This document shows, one piece after another, positions 51,840 through 61,305 of a stretch of 64,000 bases of DNA (position 1 is its first letter; each line of letters starts with the position of its first letter). Below the pieces are notes generated by a model that was not told the DNA's origin, did not search any database, and saw only the letters and a program-made list of their open reading frames with translations. The translations under genes were made by a program, and so were the position numbers. The stretch comes from Mesorhizobium australicum WSM2073 (GTDB taxonomy: Bacteria; Pseudomonadota; Alphaproteobacteria; Rhizobiales; Rhizobiaceae): NCBI RefSeq assembly GCF_000230995.2, contig NC_019973.1, positions 4,168,001 to 4,232,000 on the forward strand. The letters run 5' to 3'.

Positions 51840-51919
51840 CGCCGACGGCATGGACGTTTTCCCGAACGCGGACTATCTACAGCCCAACAATCCACTCGAA
51901 CACGAACAAAGGCCCTCGG

Positions 51920-52594
51920 TTGGCGCGCGGTTTTTTCATCACCTTCGAAGGCGGCGAAGGCGCAGGCAAGTCGACACAGATCGAGCGGCTGGCCACCAAG
52001 ATGCGCGCCAAGAAGTATGATGTCGTACGGACACGCGAGCCGGGCGGCTCGCCGGGCGCCGAAGCGGTCAGGCATGTGCTGCTTTCGGGTGCCGCCGAAC
52101 CGTTCGGGCCCAAGATGGAAGCGCTGCTCTTCGCAGCCGCGCGTTCCGACCACGTCGAGCAGGTCATCCGTCCGGCGGTCGAACGCGGCTCCATCGTGCT
52201 TTGTGACCGCTTCCTGGATTCCTCGCGTGTCTATCAAGGCGTTACGGGTGGGATCGATCCGGCATTCATGGCCATGCTGGAACAGGTCGCCATCAACGGC
52301 ATGATGCCCGACATGACGCTGATCTTCGATATCGACCCGGCCGAGGGTTTGAAGCGCGCGACATTGCGGCGTGGCAGCGATGCCACAGCCGACCGCTTCG
52401 AAAAAGAGACGCTGGCCATCCACCAGGCCCGCCGCGAAGCGTTCCTGGCGATCGCCGCGGCAGAGCCGGAACGCTGCATCGTCGTCGATGCGTCCGCCGA
52501 TCCGGACACGGTGGAGGATGTCGTCACGGCGACCGTGTTCGCGGCACTGGAGGCAAGGGCGTCCGAGCGCAACAGGCAGGTCGCACCCGTATGA
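51920..52594 (+). CDS. tmk: Thymidylate kinase
   Basis: 224 residues from the TTG at 51920, required because the Walker A motif GGEGAGKST starts ten residues later and no ATG lies nearby; AAAGG is upstream. Also present: the [11 protein letters not shown] substrate motif, the [12 protein letters not shown] strand and the LID region [11 protein letters not shown]. The enzyme phosphorylates dTMP to dTDP with ATP. Its stop overlaps the holB start by four bases. Confidence 0.93.
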   Translation: MARGFFITFEGGEGAGKSTQIERLATKMRAKKYDVVRTREPGGSPGAEAVRHVLLSGAAEPFGPKMEALLFAAARSDHVEQVIRPAVERGSIVLCDRFLDSSRVYQGVTGGIDPAFMAMLEQVAINGMMPDMTLIFDIDPAEGLKRATLRRGSDATADRFEKETLAIHQARREAFLAIAAAEPERCIVVDASADPDTVEDVVTATVFAALEARASERNRQVAPV

Positions 52595-53646
52595 TCTTCG
52601 AACGCATCGCGCCGGAACAGCATGATACGCTGGACGGTGTGCCGGAACCCTCCGAAACACCGCGTCTGGTCGGACACGGGCAGGCCGTCACCATGCTTGC
52701 CGCCGCCTATCGTGCGGGAAAGCTGCCTCATGCGCTTATCTTCGCCGGTCCGGTCGGGATCGGCAAGGCGACGCTCGCCTTCCATCTCGCCCACCACCTT
52801 TTGAAGCATCCGGCCTTCGACCAGGCGCCTGGCAACCTAGCAGTTCCAGATCCGGCCTCGCCGCTGTTTCGCCAGATCGCAACCGGCGCGCATCCCGGCG
52901 TACTGCATCTGACCCGCCCGTTGAACGACAAGACCAAGAGTTTCAAGACCGTCGTCACCGTCGACGAAATCCGCAAGGTCAGCCGCTTTCTGTCGCTGAC
53001 TTCGCATGACGGCAGCTACCGGGTGGTGATCGTCGATCCGGCCGACGACATGAATGCCAATGCGGCCAATGCCTTGCTGAAGAATCTCGAGGAACCACCG
53101 GCACGGACCCTGTTCATTCTCATCGTCCATGCACCCGGCAGTCTGCTGCCGACGATCCGCTCGCGCTGCCAGGTGGTGCGGCTGACACCGCTCGACGCCA
53201 ACGAACTGATGGCGGTGCTGGAGACAGCGGAGCCGCCGCCGCCCGACGATCCGGCCGCGAGGGCTGCATTGGCCGAGCGGGCAGGGGGCAGCGCCCGCAA
53301 CGCGATCCTGTTGACGCAGTATGGCGGGCTGGAGATCGCGCGGACGCTGGATGGACTGGTGGCGACGGGAAAGAGCGATATTGGCGGCGCCTATCGCCTG
53401 GCCGAGGCGGTCGCGGGCAAGGACCAGGCGATACAGTTCGATATCTTCAATCGCCGGGCGCTGGACCTTCTGTCGGATGCGGCAAGCCAGGCGGCGCGGG
53501 CTGGCGATCTCAAGCGGGCCAAAACGCTGTCGGACAGTTGGCATGAGGCGCTGGACGCTATATCTGAGACGGACACCTACAATCTCGACAAAAAGCAGCA
53601 CGCCCTGACCATGATCGACCGCCTGAATTCTGCAATGCGAATGTGA
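52591..53646 (+). CDS. holB: DNA polymerase III subunit delta'
   Basis: 351 residues. The AAA+ fold is recognisable ([23 protein letters not shown], with a P-loop GPVGIGKAT; sensor-like [32 protein letters not shown]). Delta' is the stator of the clamp loader that places the sliding clamp on primed DNA. The order tmk-holB is usual in alphaproteobacteria. The ATG overlaps the tmk stop. Confidence 0.93.
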   Translation: MIFERIAPEQHDTLDGVPEPSETPRLVGHGQAVTMLAAAYRAGKLPHALIFAGPVGIGKATLAFHLAHHLLKHPAFDQAPGNLAVPDPASPLFRQIATGAHPGVLHLTRPLNDKTKSFKTVVTVDEIRKVSRFLSLTSHDGSYRVVIVDPADDMNANAANALLKNLEEPPARTLFILIVHAPGSLLPTIRSRCQVVRLTPLDANELMAVLETAEPPPPDDPAARAALAERAGGSARNAILLTQYGGLEIARTLDGLVATGKSDIGGAYRLAEAVAGKDQAIQFDIFNRRALDLLSDAASQAARAGDLKRAKTLSDSWHEALDAISETDTYNLDKKQHALTMIDRLNSAMRM

Positions 53647-53659
53647 CGGGCCTTTTTTG

Positions 53660-53708
53660 GTGCATGCCGTTGCCCCTTAAACCGGGGCCACTTTTGGGCG
53701 GCATGCAC
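53660..53708 (+). repeat. Solo copy of the palindromic repeat hairpin
   Basis: GTGCATGCCG (53660-53669) pairs with CGGCATGCAC (53699-53708), with TTTTGGGCG and the spacing as in the second hairpin of the element at 18054-18155. Here the first hairpin of the composite is missing. Located between holB and metG. Confidence 0.65.
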
Positions 53709-53788
53709 TGGTCTCGGGATGGCAATCGCCATTCCGATGCGATATCCACCGCCACGGCCTCCATTCAGACATTCATGACGGTTCATTC

Positions 53789-55342
53789 ATGTCACGCGAC
53801 ACATTCTACATCACGACCGCGATTTCCTATCCGAACGGCAAGCCGCATATCGGCCATGCCTACGAGCTGATCGCCACCGACGCGCTTGCCCGCTTCCAGC
53901 GGCTCGACGGCAAGCAGGTCTTCTTCCTTACCGGCACCGACGAGCACGGCATCAAGATGCTGCAGACAGCCAAGCGCGAAGGCATTTCGGCGCGCGAACT
54001 GGCCGACCGCAATTCAGCCGAGTTCAAGCGCATGGCGACCGCGCTCAACGCCTCCAACGACGATTTCATCCGCACCACGGAGGAGCGCCATTACGCTGCT
54101 TCGCAGGCGATCTGGAAGGCGATGGCCGCCAATGGCGACGTCTATAAGGGCGGCTATGCCGGCTGGTACTCGGTGCGCGACGAAGCCTATTACGGCGAGG
54201 AGGAGACCGAGGTCCGTCCCGACAATGTCCGCTACGGGCCGCAGGGAACGCCGGTCGAATGGGTCGAGGAAGAGAGCTACTTCTTCCGCCTGTCGGCCTA
54301 TCAGGACAAGCTCGTCGCGCTTTATGAAGGCCAGCCCGACTTCATAGGTCCGGCCGAGCGCCGCAACGAGGTGATGAGCTTCGTCAAGTCGGGACTGAAA
54401 GACCTGTCGATCTCGCGCACCACATTTGACTGGGGCGTGCCGGTACCCGGCGACGAAAAGCATGTCATGTATGTGTGGGTCGACGCGCTGACCAACTACA
54501 TCACCGGCGTCGGCTATCCCGATGAAAAAGATGAGAAATGGAAGTTCTGGCCAGCCGATGCGCACATCATCGGCAAGGACATCGTGCGCTTCCACGCGGT
54601 TTATTGGCCGGCCTTCCTGATGTCGGCCGGCATCCCGCTGCCGAAGCGCGTCTTCGGCCACGGCTTTCTGTTCAACCGCGGCGAGAAGATGTCGAAATCG
54701 GTCGGCAACGTCATCGACCCGTTCACCATGATCGAGCATTATGGCCTCGACCAGGTACGCTACTTCTTCCTTCGCGAAGTGCCGTTCGGCCAGGACGGCA
54801 GCTACAGCCATGAAGCGATCGTCAACCGCACAAACGCCGATCTGGCCAACGGTCTCGGCAATCTGGCGCAGCGCTCGCTGTCGATGATCGCCAAGAATTG
54901 CGGCGGCGTGGTACCGAAGCGCGGCGACCTGGCGGAAGCCGACAAGGTGATCCTGGATCAAGCGATCGACGCTCTCGCCACCGCGCGCAAGGCAATGGCC
55001 GAACAGGGCATCCATCTGGCACTGGCGGCGATCTTCGGCGTGGTTGCGGAAGCCGACCGGTATTTCGCCGGACAGGAACCTTGGGCGCTCAAGAAAACCA
55101 ATCCCGAGCGCATGGAAACGGTGCTGTGGACTACGGCCGAAGTGGTCCGGCGCGTGGCGGTTCTATGCCAGCCCTTCATTCCGGGCTCGGCCGGCAAGCT
55201 GCTCGACCTGCTGGCGGTGCCGGCGGACTATCGCGAGTTCGTGCATGTCCACGCCGACCACGCGCTCGTTTCCGGGACGGCGCTGCCTGCGCCGGAAGGC
55301 GTGTTTCCGCGCTATGTCGAACAGACGGACGCGAACGCCTGA
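53789..55342 (+). CDS. metG: Methionine-tRNA ligase
   Basis: 517 residues. The class I signatures are [12 protein letters not shown] (HIGH box) and [10 protein letters not shown] (KMSKS box). It lacks the zinc-knuckle cysteines and the C-terminal dimer domain, as in the short MetG type typical of rhizobia. It charges tRNA-Met and initiator tRNA in the cytoplasm. The stop overlaps the tatD start by one base. A palindromic repeat precedes the gene. Confidence 0.95.
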   Translation: MSRDTFYITTAISYPNGKPHIGHAYELIATDALARFQRLDGKQVFFLTGTDEHGIKMLQTAKREGISARELADRNSAEFKRMATALNASNDDFIRTTEERHYAASQAIWKAMAANGDVYKGGYAGWYSVRDEAYYGEEETEVRPDNVRYGPQGTPVEWVEEESYFFRLSAYQDKLVALYEGQPDFIGPAERRNEVMSFVKSGLKDLSISRTTFDWGVPVPGDEKHVMYVWVDALTNYITGVGYPDEKDEKWKFWPADAHIIGKDIVRFHAVYWPAFLMSAGIPLPKRVFGHGFLFNRGEKMSKSVGNVIDPFTMIEHYGLDQVRYFFLREVPFGQDGSYSHEAIVNRTNADLANGLGNLAQRSLSMIAKNCGGVVPKRGDLAEADKVILDQAIDALATARKAMAEQGIHLALAAIFGVVAEADRYFAGQEPWALKKTNPERMETVLWTTAEVVRRVAVLCQPFIPGSAGKLLDLLAVPADYREFVHVHADHALVSGTALPAPEGVFPRYVEQTDANA

Positions 55343-56136
55343 TGCTCGTCGACAGCCATTGTCATCTGGATTTTCCGGACTTCGCCGAGGAGCGGGCGGC
55401 CATTGTCGCCCGCGCCAAGGCGGCCGGAATCGGCCGCATGGTGACGATCTCCACGCGCGTGAAGCGGTTTCAGCAAGTTCTTGAGATCGCAGAGACTTTC
55501 GACGAAGTCTATTGCTCGGTCGGCACTCACCCGCACAATGCCGCCGAGGAGCTCGACGTCACCACCGCCGACCTTGTCCGCCTGTCCACTCACCCAAAGG
55601 TGGTGGCGATCGGTGAAGCAGGTCTCGATTATTTCTACGACAAGGCACCGCGCGATGCGCAGGCGCAGGGTTTTCGCGCTCATATCGCCGCCGCCCGCGA
55701 GACCGGGCTGCCTCTCGTCATCCATTCACGCGATGCCGACGACGACATGGCCGCCATTCTCGAGGACGAGACAGGGAAGGGCGCCTTCCCGTTCATCCTG
55801 CATTGTTTTTCGTCGGGACGGCGGCTCGCGGAGGTCGGCGTGTCGTTTGGCGGCTATGTGTCGTTCTCGGGCATCCTGACCTTCAAGAACTCGATCGAAT
55901 TGCGCGCCATCGCCGCCGATTTGCCGCGTGACCGGCTGCTGGTCGAGACCGACGCGCCATATCTGGCGCCGGTGCCGTTTCGCGGCAAGCGCAACGAGCC
56001 GGCTTACGTCGCGCAAACCGCGAAGGTGCTGGCCGAGACAATCGGCGTCAGCGAGGCTGAGATCGCGGCGGTGACGACCGATAATTTCTTTCGGCTGTTT
56101 GGAAAAATGCCTCGCCAGCAGGCGCTCGAGACATGA
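55342..56136 (+). CDS. TatD-family metal-dependent hydrolase
   Basis: 264 residues. Metal-site motifs of the TatD TIM barrel: DSHCHLDFPDF at residues 4-14, GTHPHNA, GEAGLDYFYD, HSRDADDD, and ETDAPYLAP near the end. Members are 3'-5' exonucleases or D-aminoacyl-like hydrolases acting on DNA and RNA ends. It overlaps metG by one base and the MBL gene by four, so it belongs to the same operon. Confidence 0.92.
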   Translation: MLVDSHCHLDFPDFAEERAAIVARAKAAGIGRMVTISTRVKRFQQVLEIAETFDEVYCSVGTHPHNAAEELDVTTADLVRLSTHPKVVAIGEAGLDYFYDKAPRDAQAQGFRAHIAAARETGLPLVIHSRDADDDMAAILEDETGKGAFPFILHCFSSGRRLAEVGVSFGGYVSFSGILTFKNSIELRAIAADLPRDRLLVETDAPYLAPVPFRGKRNEPAYVAQTAKVLAETIGVSEAEIAAVTTDNFFRLFGKMPRQQALET

Positions 56137-56954
56137 GCGACCGGCTGCGCCTGACAATTCTCGGCTGCGGGTCATCCCCAGGCACGCCGCGCATCACCGG
56201 CGACTGGGGCAATTGCGATCCCACCAATCCCAGGAACCGGCGCATGCGCACGGCGGCGCTTGTCGAGCGCATTGCCGCCAATGGCGGCCGCACCACGGTC
56301 GTCATCGACACCGGCCCCGATTTCCGCGAGCAGATGCTGATGGCTTCAGTCAGGCGCATCGACGGGGTGATCTACACGCATCCGCATGCCGACCACATCC
56401 ACGGCATCGATGACCTGCGCGGCTATGTGCTGGAACAACGGCATCGCATCGGCATCCATGCCGACGAGCCGACCATGCTGCGGCTGCGCGAGGCGTTCGG
56501 CTATTGCTTCCAGACGCCGGCAGGCAGTTCCTATCCGCCGATCGTCGACGCCCGCATCATCGATCATACCAGGCCGGTCGTGATCGAAGGAGAGGGGGGT
56601 GCCCTCACCTTCGAGCCGCTGCCCCAGATCCATGGCGACATCATTTCGCTGGGTTTCCGCATCGGTGGGCTCGCCTACTGTCCCGATGTCAGCGACTTTC
56701 CCAAGACCACCGCAGAACGGCTGCGAGGTCTCGACATGCTGGTCATCGACGCTTTGCAATACAACACGCACCCAAGCCATCTTTCGCTTGGCCAGGCGCT
56801 GGACTGGATCGAGGCGCTTTCGCCTGGGAGCGCCGTGCTGACGCACATGCACGTGCCGCTCGATTACACCGCCGTGATGGCCGAGACGCCCGACAATGTC
56901 GAACCAGCCTATGATGGCATGGTGATCGAAATCCCATACCAGTCAAACCGCTAG
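56133..56954 (+). CDS. MBL-fold hydrolase, PhnP-like
   Basis: 273 residues with the metal motif HPHADHIHG (H-x-H-x-D-H) at about 88-96 and later His in QIHGDI and HMHVPLDY. The sequence opens LTILGCGSSPGTPRI, as in phosphoribosyl 1,2-cyclic phosphate phosphodiesterases (PhnP) and tRNase Z relatives. It probably hydrolyses a cyclic or phosphodiester bond; the substrate is not known. Last gene of the metG-tatD unit. Confidence 0.87.
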   Translation: MSDRLRLTILGCGSSPGTPRITGDWGNCDPTNPRNRRMRTAALVERIAANGGRTTVVIDTGPDFREQMLMASVRRIDGVIYTHPHADHIHGIDDLRGYVLEQRHRIGIHADEPTMLRLREAFGYCFQTPAGSSYPPIVDARIIDHTRPVVIEGEGGALTFEPLPQIHGDIISLGFRIGGLAYCPDVSDFPKTTAERLRGLDMLVIDALQYNTHPSHLSLGQALDWIEALSPGSAVLTHMHVPLDYTAVMAETPDNVEPAYDGMVIEIPYQSNR

Positions 56955-57160
56955 AGGCTGCTGCTCAGTTGGCGTTTCAAGTCGTCGTTTGAACGCTCGA
57001 GCATGGGTTCGAGGTCGTGAAGTGCCGGTGGCGCGCATTCACGATGATTGCCGGCAGCGGTCAGAACCGCAGCAATTCCCCGGCCGCGCTACGTGCGCAA
57101 GTTCCATAATCTATCTTATGCGACTTTTATCACGGCGTGAAAAGCATCTCGAATCCATCT

Positions 57161-57220
57161 CACAGCCCTGCTTCACAGCCCTGCTTCACAGCCCTGCTTC
57201 ACAGCCCTGCTTCACAGCCC
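57161..57220. repeat. 13-bp tandem repeat, four full units and a part
   Basis: CACAGCCCTGCTT occurs at 57161, 57174, 57187 and 57200, exact each time, then CACAGCCC begins a fifth that diverges. The array ends in the last codons and stop of the Imm11-like gene, which reads on the other strand. The 13-base unit shifts frame per copy. Confidence 0.9.
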
Positions 57221-57871
57221 GCGCTTCCGAAGCAGACCGGACCAAAAGCGTCTCAAACTCGCGAATGAAACTGGCGCACGCCGCTCCATGCCGCGGTATT
57301 CGATCCTGTCGCGACCGACCGCTTCGTCATTCCAGACCAATTCAAAGGCGATGCCTTTGAATCCGAGCTCGCCGATCTGACGCACGATGGTCTCTTGCAG
57401 ATAGATATCGGATAGTCGCACGCCATCGGGCCGCTCCGGCAACTTGAATATCTCGGCCCCGCCGATGGCCTCCGGCCGAAGGACGAGATTTTCGATCATC
57501 ATGATACCGCCATCGTCAAACCGGACGGTTCTTGAACGTTCTTCGTCCATCGCATCGACCACATTGGTGACGTTGAACAGCGATATGGGTTCGTCAGCAC
57601 GAAGCGACAGGAAGTCACCATACGGTTCTAGAATCGGCCTTAGCAACTTCAACGCCGTGCTCCTCAGAATGAGCACGTGCTCGCCGAGCCAAGGAAAATC
57701 GGAATATAGCCGGGGTGTTCCGTCTTCTTGCTCGCGCAGGAATTTCATCCGCGGCGGACGCCATCGCTTCTGGCCCAGGTCGCCGAGGCTCGCGAATAGC
57801 TGGTAGTCCTCGGCTTGTTGGGGAAGAACCCATTCCTGTCCCTCCACTACACGCGGACTATAGATTTTCAC
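57212..57871 (-). CDS. Imm11/DUF1629-like immunity-type protein
   Basis: 219 residues with no signal peptide. It matches the pattern of the Imm11/DUF1629 group: MKIYSPRV near the start, KRWRPPRMKFLRE, a central PWLGEHVLILRSTALKLLRPILEPYG block, VVDAMDEERS and IFKLPERPDGVRLSDIYLQETIVRQI, then FKGIAFELVW. Such proteins neutralise polymorphic toxins, usually encoded directly upstream. No toxin gene is visible nearby on this strand, so it may be orphaned. The carboxyl end and stop lie within the tandem repeat. Confidence 0.6.
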   Translation of the reverse strand: MKIYSPRVVEGQEWVLPQQAEDYQLFASLGDLGQKRWRPPRMKFLREQEDGTPRLYSDFPWLGEHVLILRSTALKLLRPILEPYGDFLSLRADEPISLFNVTNVVDAMDEERSRTVRFDDGGIMMIENLVLRPEAIGGAEIFKLPERPDGVRLSDIYLQETIVRQIGELGFKGIAFELVWNDEAVGRDRIEYRGMERRAPVSFASLRRFWSGLLRKRGL

Positions 57872-58022
57872 CCGACCTCCTGACCCGGCGCCGCCGACAC
57901 CGGGACGTCGCTCGAGACATCGCGTCCGGTTTGGCGGACGCCCGTACCGAGCATATCATGCCAGATGACGCGGCGGCGGCGCGCGACGCTTTCCATGTGT
58001 TCCTACATCGCGACCGGTCGCA

Positions 58023-58349
58023 TCAGGGCAGCCTCCGGTGGTCGAGCAGGATGCGGTGGATCTGGATTCGCTCCGGTAATTCGATCAGGAACTCCGGGTC
58101 GCGGTCGAGATGGTGGACCTTGGTTGGCTCACCCTTGGTGAAAGCCGTCATCGATTCGTGGTCGGGCCAGTACGAGATGGTGGTGAACCAGCTTTCCCCT
58201 TCGCGATCCTCGCGAAACGGCTGGACGCCCAGGGCGGTCTTCTCAAGCGGCGGAATACCTTCGGCTCTCAAATAGACTTCGTAAGCGTCGCCTACGTCAG
58301 CCCGGGTACGGCCGCGCCAGATGCGTGCGATGGTCGGCGTTGTCGTCAT
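58023..58349 (-). CDS. Antibiotic biosynthesis monooxygenase-like (ABM) protein
   Basis: 108 residues, the size of one ferredoxin-like ABM barrel. IARIWRGRTRADVGDAYEVYL and SWFTTISYWPDHESMTAFTKGEP are the family strands and helix. These small proteins act as dimers on quinones, haem or polyketides. Its ATG overlaps the stop of the decayed hydrolase upstream, so the two were one operon. No cofactor motif is visible. Confidence 0.75.
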   Translation of the reverse strand: MTTTPTIARIWRGRTRADVGDAYEVYLRAEGIPPLEKTALGVQPFREDREGESWFTTISYWPDHESMTAFTKGEPTKVHHLDRDPEFLIELPERIQIHRILLDHRRLP

Positions 58350-58620
58350 CGATCTTTCTCCTTTTGCACCTCTTCAAATCCTTCTGCTGAGCCATGGACG
58401 CGCGTCAGGAAGTCCCGCACCAGCGGAAGCGCGCTATCGAAATGGGTTTCCAGAAGCCAGTGGCCGGCGCCTTTCACTGCGCCGGCATGTAGCCATCTTC
58501 CGGTCCCCAGGCGATGAGAGTCGGCGGCTGTCTTTCGCGCAAATAGGCATAGCTGCCAGCGCAGCGCTATCTGCTGGCTGGTCCCGTTGCGCGTAGCGGC
58601 AGCGAGGCGTCGTAGGCGTT
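58346..58620 (-). pseudogene. Remnant of an alpha/beta hydrolase, frame-broken
   Basis: Reading the reverse strand, one frame gives YLRERQPPTLIAWGPEDGYMPA and then a stop, and another continues KGAGHWLLETHFDSALPLVRDFLTRV to a stop that overlaps the ABM start by four bases (ATGA). Together they match the carboxyl end of haloalkane-dehalogenase/epoxide-hydrolase-like proteins; the nucleophile region and amino half are gone. At least one frameshift lies between them. The coupling to the ABM gene is retained. Confidence 0.65.
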
Positions 58621-58621
58621 C

Positions 58622-58945
58622 CTAAAAATAGTCGAGCACCCCGCTGAAAGCAGTTGCTATTGCAATGACGTGGACGAGGCCAAGCGCCAACCAACCGGCG
58701 CGGCCGGCTTGAGCAACAAATGCCCCATAGGCAGGAAACTGTGCCACAGCCAACCCTAGGGAAAGGCCGGTAATCGTGTTGTCGGTCAAAAGAGTTGCCA
58801 ACATGGGGATTGGATAGAGAATGCGGGCTAGCACATAGTCGCCATGCCCAGCTCCGGCCGAAAAGAGTGCCAGCAGGAAGGCAACGGGAGTAGCGCATAG
58901 GCCGAAAAGGAGACCTGCCTGCCATGAGAACTTTGGCAATGTCAT
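58622..58945 (-). CDS. Small membrane protein, unknown
   Basis: 107 residues from the ATG at 58945, with GGGGAAG just upstream; ATG codons at 58954 and 58966 are alternatives. Three hydrophobic segments (WQAGLLFGLCATPVAFLLALF, RILYPIPMLATLL-ITGLSLGLAVAQFP and LALGLVHVIAIATAFSGVL). No motif identifies a function, and no related neighbour is seen. The frame ends two bases from the hydrolase remnant. Confidence 0.55.
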   Translation of the reverse strand: MTLPKFSWQAGLLFGLCATPVAFLLALFSAGAGHGDYVLARILYPIPMLATLLTDNTITGLSLGLAVAQFPAYGAFVAQAGRAGWLALGLVHVIAIATAFSGVLDYF

Positions 58946-59242
58946 TCCCTTCCCCATCAACCACATCTATGCGGATGCGTTCAGCCATAAGAACCGCGGC
59001 ACTCGACAACAAAGATAGATCATGCGGATTTTCCTCGGTCGGTCCATTCGCTTTATCGCAGTTCCAGTAATCTGCAACGTTTACCCACTTTAGCAAGCTC
59101 AATGTCCCCGTCTCAGGGCCGCCTCCAGCTTGGAACCGACGGAACTTCTGGACGGCGATTTCGGCAATGGAATTCGACCATCCCAGCAACTACGCTAGCT
59201 TCAATCCATCACGCCTCGGCTGGACTCAAAGGCTTATCAAGA

Positions 59243-60154
59243 ATGACCACACGATCTTCCTTTCTCGGCTTGCCCGATCGCCTCGTCGATGACACGGCCC
59301 CCCGCGCGGTGATCTTCGGCGCTGGGCACGGCAGCACCTATCCCGGCAAGGACAGCAGCGGTCATGCCTTGGCCGCCGATGCCATCCGCGTTGCGAGCCA
59401 GGGTGATGCCGCGCTCGTCGAGCATTGGGATTTCGATCTCGGCGGCCCGCTGTTCGACGGCAAGCCGGTCTGCTGCGTCGACGCCGGCAACATCCTGACC
59501 ATCATGCATGACAATGCCAGCAACCGCGCCCGGATCGAGGCGAAGACGCGCGAGGTCCTGTCCTTGCCGGCCGTGCCCATCCTGCTCGGCGGCGACGATT
59601 CCGTGGTCAGTCCCTTCCTCGCCGGCTTCGCGGATCACGGGCCTGTCTGGATCCTGCAGATCGACGCCCATATCGACTGGCGAGACGAGGTGCATGGCGA
59701 ACGCCACGGCTACTCCAGCCCGATGCGCCGCGCGAGCGAGATGGCGCATGTCGCCGGCATGGTGCAGGTCGGACTGCGCAGCGTCGGCAGCGCACGCCTC
59801 ACGGAAATCGAAGCGGCGCGGCGCTATGGCAGCCGTTTCGTCACCGCCCGCGAGGTCCACGGCCTGGGTGTCGAAGCGGCGCTCGGCCATATTCCGGAAG
59901 GCGCGCGAGTCGTCGTTACCCTCGACTGCGACAGTCTCGACCCCGGCATCATGCCGGGCGTGGCCGCGCGTACGCCCGGCGGCCTTACCTACACACAGGT
60001 CATCGATCTCATCGCGGGCCTGGGCAAGCGAGCGAGGATCGCCGGATTCGATCTTGTGGAGCTCTATCCGCCAGCCGACATTGACGGCCTGTCGGCGCTC
60101 ACCGCCGCGCGCCTTCTTGTCAATGTTATCGGCGCCTTGGTCAGGCAGGTCTGA
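59243..60154 (+). CDS. Agmatinase/arginase-family ureohydrolase
   Basis: 303 residues from the ATG at 59243 (AAAGG upstream). Manganese-ligand motifs are present: DAHIDW, and DCDSLDPG with the later EL-P. The first motif, normally GGDHS, reads GGDDS, so one His ligand is replaced by Asp, which several agmatinase-like proteins share as far as I recall. It hydrolyses a guanidino compound to urea and an amine; the substrate (agmatine, guanidinobutyrate or other) is not clear. Confidence 0.85.
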   Translation: MTTRSSFLGLPDRLVDDTAPRAVIFGAGHGSTYPGKDSSGHALAADAIRVASQGDAALVEHWDFDLGGPLFDGKPVCCVDAGNILTIMHDNASNRARIEAKTREVLSLPAVPILLGGDDSVVSPFLAGFADHGPVWILQIDAHIDWRDEVHGERHGYSSPMRRASEMAHVAGMVQVGLRSVGSARLTEIEAARRYGSRFVTAREVHGLGVEAALGHIPEGARVVVTLDCDSLDPGIMPGVAARTPGGLTYTQVIDLIAGLGKRARIAGFDLVELYPPADIDGLSALTAARLLVNVIGALVRQV

Positions 60155-60222
60155 GACCCGACCTGAGGTCGAATACAGCCCCGGTCCGGCTTTGCGCCCG
60201 CTTCATGGCTTGCAGGAAAACT

Positions 60223-61107
60223 TTACCGAGGCCCCTGCTCCAGGCTGATCCGGTAACTCAGCGAACGCCTCGCGCCCGGCGCGATCAGCATCAGGCCGGG
60301 CTTGTCGGTGAACTCGCCATCGAAATCCAACGGACTGGCAATGCCGTGCCAGGGCTCGATGCACAGGAACGGTGCGCCGCCGGGTTTGGACCAGATGCCC
60401 ACTTCCTGAAATCCCTGCCATGAGACCTCGATCGCCGGACCGTCATCGGCGCCATAGCGAACGCTGTTGCTGGCCGGCCGGTCCAGGATCACAGCGTCGT
60501 CGTCAAACAGCCGTTCGGACAGCTCGAGCACAGTGCCTTTGACCGGCGTTGGCTGCGGCGTTGCGATGAGCAGGCCATCCTTCAGCCGGCGGATCGGCGC
60601 TGGCTCTGCCTGGGCAAACGTCAGGCGATAGGCGTCCTTGGCCATATCGGGCAGAACCGGCCAGTTGAACGCCGGATGCGCCCCGATCGACGCCGGCATC
60701 GGTTCGTCGCCCGGGTTGGTAATCTCGAATTCTATGTCGAGTTGCGCCTCGCCCAGCGTATAGGTCACGGCCAGTCGAAATGCGAACGGGTAGTGCGTTC
60801 GGGTTTCCGCGTCGTCGGTGAGCACCAGCGTGCAGGATCGAGGCCCCCTCTCCGCCCACATAAAAGGCTTGTCGCGGGCGAAGCCGTGCTGCGTCATCGG
60901 ATAGGTCTGGCCGCGATGGTGCAGGTGATCGCCCTTCAGCCGGCCGACGATCGGAAACAGCACCGGCGAATGGCGCCGCCAGGCCGGTCCAGCCTGCCAC
61001 AGGAACTCAAATCCTCGTGCATCCCGCAGGGAAACCAACTCTGCGCCGTGGGCGATGATGGTTGCCGATATGCCCTCGCCATGAAGCGTCAGACTGTCCT
61101 GTTCCAT
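60223..61107 (-). CDS. Aldose 1-epimerase-like protein (LacX family)
   Basis: 294 residues: the galactose mutarotase-like beta-sandwich with LVSLRDARGFEFLWQAGPAWRRHSP, GFARDKPF, the catalytic-type His in PASIGAHPAFNWP and the Glu near PFLCIEPWHGIASP. LacX-like members act on sugars or sugar phosphates in the cytoplasm; the ligand is unknown. Convergent with the ureohydrolase gene. Confidence 0.85.
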   Translation of the reverse strand: MEQDSLTLHGEGISATIIAHGAELVSLRDARGFEFLWQAGPAWRRHSPVLFPIVGRLKGDHLHHRGQTYPMTQHGFARDKPFMWAERGPRSCTLVLTDDAETRTHYPFAFRLAVTYTLGEAQLDIEFEITNPGDEPMPASIGAHPAFNWPVLPDMAKDAYRLTFAQAEPAPIRRLKDGLLIATPQPTPVKGTVLELSERLFDDDAVILDRPASNSVRYGADDGPAIEVSWQGFQEVGIWSKPGGAPFLCIEPWHGIASPLDFDGEFTDKPGLMLIAPGARRSLSYRISLEQGPR

Positions 61108-61305
61108 ATGTTCTCGCGGTTCGTCCGGCGTGGCCGGCAGGCTAGCAAATGGCCGGGCGTGAACTCAAGGTGGCGGACGGCATTTGCATTTCACGCGATC
61201 GCGATGAACCTTGATGGTGGGCCAGGCGCCCCTTTCGAAAGAAGAAGGCCGGAGGTTTCCCTCCGGCCAGCCAAGACTCAAAGCTGTTGCCTGCTACGGT
61301 CCGGA

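Noticed and set aside
57161..57220. CRISPR array
   Set aside because: Units are 13 bases and contiguous, with no spacers; it is a simple tandem repeat.
57872..58022. Toxin gene partner for the Imm11-like protein
   Set aside because: The short frame here (HMESVARRRRVIWHDMLG...) has no nuclease motif and is too small to be a toxin domain.
58434..59189. 251-residue reverse frame across the small membrane gene and hydrolase remnant
   Set aside because: It overlaps a better-supported membrane gene in another frame and has no recognisable domain.
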